Shown here piece after piece: positions 45,702 to 53,062 of a stretch of DNA of 64,000 nt (its first letter is position 1; each line of letters opens with the position of its first letter). A program made the translations under genes and the position numbers. This stretch comes from Bacillota bacterium. Lineage in GTDB: Bacteria > Bacillota > Clostridia > Acetivibrionales > Acetivibrionaceae. The notes under the pieces are model-generated. The model was given only the letters and a program-made list of their open reading frames with translations. It was not told the DNA's origin and searched no databases. The stretch is taken from positions 8,677 to 72,676 of the forward strand of contig JAEWSG010000227.1 in the NCBI GenBank assembly GCA_023398495.1, in the 5' to 3' direction.

Positions 45702-46643
45702 ATGAAGCTTGCATGTAAGGAAAAAAAAGTAGTATCAGCTATAGTATACGTAAGGAATCATGAGAACTACATAGATGGATTTATTGAGGGGATAGCATCA
45801 GCCCTTTCAGAGAACTTTGAGAAATATGAGATCATTGCGGTAAATGACAGTTCCACCGATAGAAGTGTGGAGCTGTTAAAAAAGGCAGCCTCAAAGCTTG
45901 AGGTGATTTCCTTCACCGTAGTTAACTTAAGCTTTTATCATGGTACTGAAGCTGCTATTACAGCGGGAGTAGATCTTTCTATCGGTGATTTTATTTTTGA
46001 ATTTGACAGCCCTGTTGCTGATTACGACTTTGGGGAGATAATAAAGATTTATAAACGTTCCTTAGAAGGTTATGATATTGTATCTGCTGCTCCTGATATT
46101 AGGGAACGTGTTGATTCAAGAGCTTTTTACTATCTGTTTAAAAAGTATTCTCAAAACCATTTGCGGCTTTGGACAGAAAGATTCAGGATTTTGTCCAGAA
46201 GGGCAGTAAACAGGATAAATAATTCGTGTACTTCTATCCGCTACAGAAAAGCAGTTTATTATAACATTGGTCTGAAAACATATATTCACAAATATTGTCC
46301 AATTAAAAATATAGCTCTTGAAGGGCAGGTAAAGACAAAAGACAGGTTGTCTCAGGCGTTGAATTACCTAATGATTTTTACCGATATAGTGCCTAAAATT
46401 TCGATATTTATGGCCTTGATAATGCTTCTGTTTTCCATCATTGTATGCTGTTATACCGTATTTATCTATATTGCCTATGACAGAGTTGTTGAAGGGTGGA
46501 CAACCATTATGCTGTTTTTGTCCATCTGCTTTACAGGCTTCTTTTCTCTGTTTGCAATTTTAATAAAATTTGTGTCGTTGATTCTGAATTTGCAAAATAC
46601 CAAAGTGTCCTATACCTTTGAATCGGTTGAAAAGGTCAGGTAG
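45702..46643 (+). CDS. Family 2 glycosyltransferase with two C-terminal membrane helices (GtrB/DPM-like)
   Basis: This protein of about 313 residues has a GT-A domain (VSAIVYVRNHENYIDGFIEG, VNDSSTDRSVELL and a D-x-D-like EFDSPVADYD near 105). Two transmembrane helices follow at ~228-290. This plan is that of polyprenyl-phosphate sugar transferases (GtrB, DPM1), which load a sugar on a lipid carrier. I use ATG 45702, one base after the previous stop, because GAGG (45689-45692) is nine bases upstream; an earlier ATG at 45687 overlaps that site. Confidence 0.82.
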   Translation: MKLACKEKKVVSAIVYVRNHENYIDGFIEGIASALSENFEKYEIIAVNDSSTDRSVELLKKAASKLEVISFTVVNLSFYHGTEAAITAGVDLSIGDFIFEFDSPVADYDFGEIIKIYKRSLEGYDIVSAAPDIRERVDSRAFYYLFKKYSQNHLRLWTERFRILSRRAVNRINNSCTSIRYRKAVYYNIGLKTYIHKYCPIKNIALEGQVKTKDRLSQALNYLMIFTDIVPKISIFMALIMLLFSIIVCCYTVFIYIAYDRVVEGWTTIMLFLSICFTGFFSLFAILIKFVSLILNLQNTKVSYTFESVEKVR

Positions 46644-46657
46644 AAGGGGAGAATTTA

Positions 46658-47593
46658 ATGGATAAAACTTTAGTCGGATACACCGGTTTTGTGGGCTCTA
46701 ATTTAGAATTACAATCCCATTTTAATAAAAAATATAATTCAACCAATATAAGTGAAGCATTTGAATCTGAACATGGACTTGTGGTATATTCCGGTGTGAG
46801 GGCTGAAAAGTTTCTTGCAAACTCAGACCCTGAAACTGATTTTCTACATGTAATGCAGGCTGTTGAAAATATTAAAAGGATGAAATTTAAAAAACTGGTG
46901 CTTATATCTACTGTTGATGTTTATAAAAATACGACAGGCGTAGATGAAAATACACCCATAGATACCGAAGACCTGCATCCCTATGGAAAAAACCGTTATT
47001 GCCTTGAACAGTGGGTTATGGAAAACATAAAGGATTACCACATTATAAGGCTTCCTGGTCTATTTGGAAGTGGTATAAAGAAAAACTTTATCTTTGACAT
47101 GATAAACGTTATACCCTCAATGCTCAAAGAAGAAAAACTCAATGAGCTACAAATGATCTGTCCTATAAACTTATACGAATTTTATTCAAAACAGGAAAAC
47201 GGTTTTTACAGATTTGATACCCATGACAAAAAAATTAAGTCACAGTTAAAGGCGTTTTTCAAAAATTGCGGATTTAATGCATTGTCGTTTACTGATTCGA
47301 GGAGTAAATTTCAATTTTACAATCTGAATTACCTCCAAAAGCATATTGAGATGGCAATGGAAAATGGTATACGGTTACTTTGTCTTGCTACGGAGCCTGT
47401 TTCAGCCAGTGAATTGTATTACAGGATTTACGGAAGTGAGTTTAAAAATGAGTTTTCAAAAACCCCTGTAAACTATGAAATCAGCACAATATATGCTAAA
47501 CTATTTGGTGGCGGAAGCGGTTATATTGCCGATAAGAATTCCGTTATGACAGAAATACGTGAGTTTGTATCAGGACAGGAGATTAGCAAATGA
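46658..47593 (+). CDS. NAD-dependent epimerase/dehydratase family protein
   Basis: This 311-residue extended short-chain dehydrogenase has the nucleotide motif GYTGFVGSNLE near the N-terminus. LVLISTVDVYKN follows, then a catalytic-site-like HPYGKNRYCLEQW, where the usual YxxxK reads YGKNR. The arginine in place of lysine may alter activity. Such proteins modify NDP-sugars. It lies 14 bp after the glycosyltransferase and overlaps the next gene by ATGA. The specific sugar cannot be told. Confidence 0.78.
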   Translation: MDKTLVGYTGFVGSNLELQSHFNKKYNSTNISEAFESEHGLVVYSGVRAEKFLANSDPETDFLHVMQAVENIKRMKFKKLVLISTVDVYKNTTGVDENTPIDTEDLHPYGKNRYCLEQWVMENIKDYHIIRLPGLFGSGIKKNFIFDMINVIPSMLKEEKLNELQMICPINLYEFYSKQENGFYRFDTHDKKIKSQLKAFFKNCGFNALSFTDSRSKFQFYNLNYLQKHIEMAMENGIRLLCLATEPVSASELYYRIYGSEFKNEFSKTPVNYEISTIYAKLFGGGSGYIADKNSVMTEIREFVSGQEISK

Positions 47594-48387
47594 AACTTTC
47601 AATTTCCAACATAGCCTGGGACAGTTGCCGGGATATTGAAGTATATAAGCTTATGAAGAAATATGGCTTTACAGGGCTTGAAATAGCTCCAACGAGATTT
47701 TTTTTTGAAAACCCTTATGACCACATAGAAGAAGCAGTAAAGCTTGCAAAAGAGCTCAAGGATACATATGCTATTAAGATTTGCAGCATGCAATCAATAC
47801 TTTTTGGAAGAGATGAAAAAATCTTTGAAAGCCCAGAGAACCAACAAAAGATTACAGACTACTTGATAAAAGCAATTGATTTCGCAGCAGCTGTTTCGTG
47901 CAGAAATCTGGTTTTTGGTTCTCCAAAGAACAGGAGCTTATCTTCCTGTTCTGATTATAAATGTGCTGTAGATTTATTTTCAGTACTTGGAGATTACGCA
48001 TTAAAAAACGGTACAGTAATGTCAATTGAAGCTAACCCTTGTATATATGGAACCAACTTTATTAATTATACCCATGAGGCTGTAAAGTTGGTAAAGGAAG
48101 TCAACTCTGAAGGTTTCAAAGTTAATCTGGACTTTGGTACTATTATTGAGAATAAAGAGAATATTGATGATATTATTGATGATTTGGAGTACATAAACCA
48201 CATTCATATAAGTGAGCCTGGACTTATGCCCATTTGCTTGAGGGATGCTCATAGAAAGTTGGCATTACTGCTGAGGAAAAGCTTATATCAAGGTTATATA
48301 TCAATTGAGATGAAGAAAAGCGGGGAAGAGTCCCTGCAAGATATAGAAAAGGCAATGAGTTATATATTTGAAGTGTTTGGAGACTGA
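47590..48387 (+). CDS. Sugar phosphate isomerase/epimerase (xylose-isomerase-like TIM barrel)
   Basis: This 265-residue protein has the AP_endonuc_2/xylose isomerase-like barrel: GLEIAPTRFF, FGSPKNRS, a metal-site SIEANPC, VNLDFGT, HIHISEPG and the final YISIEMKK. Family members isomerise or epimerise free or phosphorylated sugars using a divalent metal bound by Glu, Asp and His at these positions. It is translationally coupled to the preceding epimerase-like gene, suggesting the two act in succession on one sugar. Confidence 0.82.
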   Translation: MKLSISNIAWDSCRDIEVYKLMKKYGFTGLEIAPTRFFFENPYDHIEEAVKLAKELKDTYAIKICSMQSILFGRDEKIFESPENQQKITDYLIKAIDFAAAVSCRNLVFGSPKNRSLSSCSDYKCAVDLFSVLGDYALKNGTVMSIEANPCIYGTNFINYTHEAVKLVKEVNSEGFKVNLDFGTIIENKENIDDIIDDLEYINHIHISEPGLMPICLRDAHRKLALLLRKSLYQGYISIEMKKSGEESLQDIEKAMSYIFEVFGD

Positions 48388-48417
48388 TGAAGTTTTTTGG
48401 GGGGAGAATTTTAAGTT

Positions 48418-49206
48418 ATGCTGGAACAGGTACCTGAGTTTGAAAAAATCGAGTTTGAGGATAGAAAAAACAAATATTGCCTGTGCATACCGGTTATTAA
48501 CGAGGGCGACAGGATTATAGGACAGCTTGAAAAGCTAAATAAAACAGGTATTTGCACTCTTATTGACATTGCAATATGCGATGGAGGTTCTGTTGATGGA
48601 TCTACCGAACATGAGAGGTTAAGGAAGCTGGGGGTGAATTCTCTGCTTATAAAAAAGGGACCGGGCAAACTTAGCACACAGCTCAGAATGGGCTATTGGT
48701 GGGCCTTAAAACGCGGATATGATGGTATAGTTACCGTTGATGGCAACGGTAAGGACAGTATAGAGACAATCCCACTTTTTATAGAATATCTGGACAGAGG
48801 TTTTGATATGGTTCAGGGCTCACGGTATATAAAAGGTGGTGCTGCTGTAAACACTCCGCTTGCGAGGCATCTGGCCGTTAAACTTATTCATGCCCCTATT
48901 ATTTCTTTGGCATCGGGTTTCAGGTACACTGACACTACAAATGGCTTCCGTGCCTATTCAAGAAGATTTCTTACCCACCAACAGGTTCAGCCTTTCCGCA
49001 ATGTGTTTGACACCTATGAACTTTTGGCATACCTGTCTGTCAAAGCTCCTAGGATAGGGATGAAAACTGTTGAGATACCTGTCACAAGAAGCTATCCAAA
49101 AAATGGGAAGGTTCCTACGAAAATTAGTTTTCTTAGGGGAAATTTAGGACTTATCAAAATTCTTTTTAAAGCTGCATTGGGCAAATATGATGTTTGCAAA
49201 GAATAA
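48418..49206 (+). CDS. Family 2 glycosyltransferase (DPM1-like, soluble)
   Basis: This 262-residue GT-A glycosyltransferase has CIPVINEGDRIIGQLEKL, DGGSVDGST, the DxD-equivalent VTVDGNGKDS and QGSRYIKGG, then the acceptor region TDTTNGFRAYSRRFL. No membrane helix follows, unlike the enzyme at 45702. The motifs match polyprenyl-phosphate mannosyl/glucosyl transferases. GGGGGAG precedes the start. It is the fourth gene of the tight run beginning at 45702 and probably supplies an activated lipid-linked sugar. Confidence 0.85.
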   Translation: MLEQVPEFEKIEFEDRKNKYCLCIPVINEGDRIIGQLEKLNKTGICTLIDIAICDGGSVDGSTEHERLRKLGVNSLLIKKGPGKLSTQLRMGYWWALKRGYDGIVTVDGNGKDSIETIPLFIEYLDRGFDMVQGSRYIKGGAAVNTPLARHLAVKLIHAPIISLASGFRYTDTTNGFRAYSRRFLTHQQVQPFRNVFDTYELLAYLSVKAPRIGMKTVEIPVTRSYPKNGKVPTKISFLRGNLGLIKILFKAALGKYDVCKE

Positions 49207-49305
49207 CTGAATAGAACGTCAGCGTGCTGCAAATTTTTTACAGACAGGAATGGAGCTTATCTAAAAAATATAACAAAAATGAATGTATGAATTACAAATA
49301 GGGGG

Positions 49306-49357
49306 TAGTGCTTTTTAGCATTACAATTGTCTAAAAATTTGTTTTGTTAAAAGTGTT
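49306..49357 (-). repeat. Decayed REPIN-like unit (copy F)
   Basis: TAGTGCTTTTTAGCATTAC matches the end motif of the family (in minus orientation), with a weak hairpin and a TTAAAAGTGTT right arm. It sits 20 bp before the membrane glycosyltransferase gene. The assignment is by similarity to 26007-26025 and is tentative. Confidence 0.4.
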
Positions 49358-49377
49358 GTATTGGGAAGGGAAGATTT

Positions 49378-50994
49378 ATGAGATCAAGCTATAGGGAAGT
49401 TGATTTGAATTTAAAAGCAATGAGAAAGCCACTGAAATTTAGTACGATAATTTACATAATTGTTATTTTTTTAGGGGTTTTATTCAGGATAGGTTCTTTC
49501 ATACAGGACAGAACTTTGTGGTATGATGAAGCAATGCTTGCCAGTTCAATAGTTCAGCGTGGGTTTGGCGGTTTATTTGAACCGCTTGATTATTCGCAAA
49601 GTGCACCTATTGGATTTTTGGCTATTATAAAAAGTCTGACAATTATTCTTGGAAACTCCCAACATGTGTTGAGGCTATATTCTTTATTAACAGGTATATT
49701 GTCTATAAGGCTTTTCTATCTTCTTATAAGAGATTCGGGATTTAAAAGACCTCTTTTAGGTGCTGCTTTTTATGCAACCGTTTCTCCGCTTATTTACTAT
49801 TCAACCGAATTAAAACCCTATATGCAGGATGCTTTTTTTACAATAGCAGCCTTGTATCTATACAGGCTTTATGTTGATAGGAAGATTCCTGTCTGGGTAT
49901 ATATGCTGTTCTGCTTTTGGGCAGTATGGATTTCATTTCCGGTGGTTTTTGTTATAGGAGCAATTACTTTCTTTAATTTTCTATCCGGAATCGTGGGGTT
50001 TTTAGTAAATCTGTTTGTAAGGAGTGAAGAGAAGCACAGGGAAAATGCAAGACGCTTTATTAGTGCGATAGCTTTTGGTGCAACTGCCCTGATTGGGTTT
50101 GGTGTCTGTTACCTTGTTTATACCCAAAAGGTCACCGGAAATATTGATGGTATGTCCATGGAATATTGGAGGCATTTGAATTTTCCGCTATTTCCAAAAG
50201 ATCAGTATGATTGGGATTTGATTTATCTTATGCTTGATAATTATCTCAAATTTATTTTTTCTGAGGTGTATCCATTGGCAATTGTACTTTGGATAGGAGG
50301 AACTCTGCTGCTGATTGTGAGAAGAAATAGTCTTGCAGGCTACAGCCTTTTGGCAATTATATTTACCTTGATTGCATCTTATATTGAACAATATCCCATT
50401 CAGGATCGCCTGCTGTTATTTTTGGTACCTCTTATAATTATCCCCATGCTCTTCTTTGTAGAAGTTCTGTTGGATCTTCTAAGATGGAAACCCTTCGAGG
50501 TTGTTGTTTTTATACTGGTCGTAGCATTAAACTATGGTTCATTAAAATATATGGATGTAAAAAACATGTACAGGGAGGGACAGGAAGCATCCAACCTGAT
50601 AAACTATCTTAATAATAAAATTGAGGAAGATGAAAAACTATATGTTTTCGCAAATGCTGTTCCTATTTACGAGTACTTTACAGGATACAAGCAGCAATAT
50701 AAACATTTTCCCGAAAAAGTATCGGAATCAGGACAATTGATTTATGGCTGCAAATACTGGAATCTTGAGTGTGAGCCCTACATATACAAGACGACTTTAG
50801 ACGAGGAGCGCCTTAAACAAAATGTTGATGCTATTGTGAAGTACCAAAGGGTTTACGTGTTGTTTTATCACTATGGAACTGACGCTGAATACTATCTGAC
50901 AACTGAATTGAGAAAGTATGGAACACTGCACTACTTTATGCAGGAAAACAACACTCCTTTGTACTACTTTGTCAGGTACGCACATCTTAATTGA
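49378..50994 (+). CDS. GT-C membrane glycosyltransferase (GT39/ArnT-like)
   Basis: This 538-residue protein has about eleven transmembrane helices. The first outer loop holds DRTLWYDEAML with the Asp-Glu pair D50/E51, the catalytic signature of GT-C enzymes that use polyprenyl-phosphate sugars. FYATVSPLIYYSTELKPYMQD, also conserved in the family, follows near 140. The C-terminal ~140 residues form a soluble outer domain. It would transfer the sugars loaded by the GT2 enzymes upstream onto an extracytoplasmic acceptor (inference). ATG 49378 is preceded by GGGAAGGGAAG. Confidence 0.85.
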   Translation: MRSSYREVDLNLKAMRKPLKFSTIIYIIVIFLGVLFRIGSFIQDRTLWYDEAMLASSIVQRGFGGLFEPLDYSQSAPIGFLAIIKSLTIILGNSQHVLRLYSLLTGILSIRLFYLLIRDSGFKRPLLGAAFYATVSPLIYYSTELKPYMQDAFFTIAALYLYRLYVDRKIPVWVYMLFCFWAVWISFPVVFVIGAITFFNFLSGIVGFLVNLFVRSEEKHRENARRFISAIAFGATALIGFGVCYLVYTQKVTGNIDGMSMEYWRHLNFPLFPKDQYDWDLIYLMLDNYLKFIFSEVYPLAIVLWIGGTLLLIVRRNSLAGYSLLAIIFTLIASYIEQYPIQDRLLLFLVPLIIIPMLFFVEVLLDLLRWKPFEVVVFILVVALNYGSLKYMDVKNMYREGQEASNLINYLNNKIEEDEKLYVFANAVPIYEYFTGYKQQYKHFPEKVSESGQLIYGCKYWNLECEPYIYKTTLDEERLKQNVDAIVKYQRVYVLFYHYGTDAEYYLTTELRKYGTLHYFMQENNTPLYYFVRYAHLN

Positions 50995-51036
50995 AACTGT
51001 TTTTCTATTGAAGGATATTGAAACGATCAACTTGAA

Positions 51037-51068
51037 ACAAGCAGGCCCATTAGAGCCTGCTAGCTTGT
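51037..51068. terminator. Hairpin between convergent genes, likely terminator
   Basis: ACAAGCAGGC and GCCTGCTAGCTTGT pair with a small bulge around CCATTAGA. No T tract follows on the + strand, so termination is only likely by position. Confidence 0.45.
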
Positions 51069-51081
51069 GGCGGAGAATCTG

Positions 51082-51252
51082 TTAATTCTTTTTGTAGCGT
51101 AGGAGCTTATAATATTTATATAGCAGTTCGTCAAGTTCCATTTCAATGTCACGGGCCTGTTCTTTGTCTGATACATTGTTTTGGTTAACGAGATTTAAAA
51201 TCATGTTTTTTTTCATAATTTCTCTTTCCAACTGTTGTGAAAAATCATCCAT
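51082..51252 (-). CDS. Spo0E-like aspartyl-phosphate phosphatase
   Basis: This 56-residue, mostly helical protein begins MDDFSQQLEREIMKKNM and ends with the family's second-helix motif DIEMELDELLYKYYKLL. Spo0E proteins are two-helix hairpins that dephosphorylate Spo0A~P and so delay sporulation. The start is well supported by AAGGAGGT nine bases upstream. The gene stands alone, convergent to the GT-C gene. The match rests on size, hairpin layout and the LDxLLxKYY helix; the usual SQELD motif is changed to MELDE. Confidence 0.75.
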   Translation of the reverse strand: MDDFSQQLEREIMKKNMILNLVNQNNVSDKEQARDIEMELDELLYKYYKLLRYKKN

Positions 51253-51460
51253 ATAGACGGTACCTCCTTATTATTCTCCCTTAACCAATCGAAATTATTT
51301 TTGGATGGACTGTTCCTGGTGCGGAGATGTAGAAGCCAGTTGATAGTGTCTGTTGAATGTTATTATACAGAAGTAGTGATTGAATTATATTACATTTTAA
51401 TTATAAAGATGTTAAATATTTTTGTATATAGTACATTAGTAGCTTTTGTTCTGGGTATGT

Positions 51461-51578
51461 ACTAGTGCTTTTGAACATAATTCATTTCTAGAAATGAATT
51501 ATGCAAAATGCACATCCTATGTTTTTTGCTGATTAACAAAATAAATTCTAGAATTTTATTTTGTTAATCAGCACTAGT
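51461..51578 (-). repeat. REPIN-like palindromic repeat, copy B (two units)
   Basis: This is the best-preserved double copy. Unit 1 (51461-51518) is the reverse complement of copies A and C and contains a perfect 28-bp palindrome centred on TCTAGA (51476-51503). Unit 2 (51528-51572) is a second long palindrome, GCTGATTAACAAAAT with its inverse, also centred on TCTAGA. The whole is bounded by inverted ACTAGTGC / GCACTAGT ends. It lies upstream of the pectinesterase gene. Apart from it and the Spo0E gene the 51253-51696 gap shows nothing else. Confidence 0.85.
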
Positions 51579-51696
51579 GAAGAGCACAGTAGTCTGAATA
51601 AAAAATATATCTTATCCTATTTTAATCTATTAAATGTAGTATAATTAATATATGATAATGGATAGTATAGTAAACAAAGTTTTGGGGAGGTTTTTT

Positions 51697-52986
51697 ATGA
51701 AAAGTGCACTTGTATTTCTGATTGTGGTTGTATTTCTTCTGAGTTTTTTACCAAACGTTATGTTTTCTGGAGATACTGCTCACGCAGCTTCTTCAATGTA
51801 CGGCGATTTAAATGAGGATGGCGGTGTAAATTCAATAGATTTTGCACTGATGAGATCATATCTTATGGGGATGATTTCGGATTTTCCAACCTCAAATGGA
51901 AAAAAAGTTGGGGACGTTAATGCAGATAATGCAGTGAATTCAATAGATTTTGCCTATATGAGGAGTTTCCTGCTTGGGCTTATTTCTAGGTTTCCTGCTG
52001 AAGATATTCCATTGGTAACACCTACAGCTACTCCTAAAGTGACCCCTACAGCAACGCCTGTTACAGGAGCAATTGTCGTAGATAAAAATGGAAGTGGCAG
52101 ATTTACAACTGTTCAGGCGGCTGTTAATAGTTTGGGCACAAATAGTTCTGCGTCAAAGACTATTTACATAAAAAATGGAGATTATAAAGAAGTAGTCACA
52201 ATCTCTAGCGGAATTTCAAACCTCACAATTATTGGGGAGTCTAAAAATGCTGTTATTCATTATGATAATTATAATGGTAAAAGTAATGGCAAAGGTGGTA
52301 CCTATGGAACTAGTGGAAGTGCCTCGGTATTTATCAAGGGAAGCAATATTTCTGTTGAGAATGTAACATTTAAGAATTCGTTTGTAGAATTGGGTAATAG
52401 TAATGAACAGGCAGTTGCACTTAATGTAACAGGCAGCAAGGTTAAATTTTTTAACTGTAATTTCCTTGGTAACCAGGATACTTTGTTGTGTGATGGCGGG
52501 ACACAATATTTTTATAAATGCTTAGTTGCTGGAGATGTTGATTTTATTTTTGGACGTAGTCAGGCAGTGTTTGAACAATGTGAAGTCCGTTCATTAAACA
52601 GACGCAGTTCAAGCAATAATGGATATATTACAGCGGCAAGAACTGATAAAACAGCCTCTTTCGGTCTTGTATTCCTTAATTGTCGTTTGACTTGTGAATC
52701 AGGTACAGCAGCTAATACAGTATGGCTTGGAAGACCGTGGTGCCCAAGTGGTACAGACGTTAACAAACCTGCGGTTGCATATATTAACTGTACAATGGAT
52801 GCACACATAAAGGCAGAAGGATGGACTTCAATGTCAGGAGTTTCACCATCTCATGGACGTTTTTATGAATACAGGAGTATAGGAAGTGGAGCAGTTGTCA
52901 ATGGTAGCAGACCACAGTTGAGTTGGTCAGATGCAGAAAATTATACAAAGAGTAATGTTTTAGGTGGTTGGAATCCAAATTTTTAA
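51697..52986 (+). CDS. Cellulosomal pectinesterase with N-terminal type I dockerin
   Basis: This 429-residue secreted enzyme removes methyl esters from pectin. A signal peptide (~1-30, ending AHA) is followed by a dockerin (36-98) with two calcium loops, DLNEDGGVNSIDF and DVNADNAVNSIDF. A Thr/Pro linker (~107-124) and a CE8 beta-helix domain (~126-429) follow. Catalytic residues are visible: Q in EQAVAL, acid/base D in NQDTLL, nucleophile D in DVDFIFG, and R in WLGRPW. The dockerin would dock it on a scaffoldin cohesin. Dockerins more often sit at the C-terminus. I chose ATG 51697 because GGGGAGG is at 51684-51690; an earlier in-frame ATG would spoil the signal peptide. Confidence 0.95.
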   Translation: MKSALVFLIVVVFLLSFLPNVMFSGDTAHAASSMYGDLNEDGGVNSIDFALMRSYLMGMISDFPTSNGKKVGDVNADNAVNSIDFAYMRSFLLGLISRFPAEDIPLVTPTATPKVTPTATPVTGAIVVDKNGSGRFTTVQAAVNSLGTNSSASKTIYIKNGDYKEVVTISSGISNLTIIGESKNAVIHYDNYNGKSNGKGGTYGTSGSASVFIKGSNISVENVTFKNSFVELGNSNEQAVALNVTGSKVKFFNCNFLGNQDTLLCDGGTQYFYKCLVAGDVDFIFGRSQAVFEQCEVRSLNRRSSSNNGYITAARTDKTASFGLVFLNCRLTCESGTAANTVWLGRPWCPSGTDVNKPAVAYINCTMDAHIKAEGWTSMSGVSPSHGRFYEYRSIGSGAVVNGSRPQLSWSDAENYTKSNVLGGWNPNF

Positions 52987-53062
52987 CATTTGATGAGGGT
53001 ATAAAGAATGGAGTTTTCAATAAATTTACGAACAGTTCAAAAGCTATATTTGGGGGCGTAAT

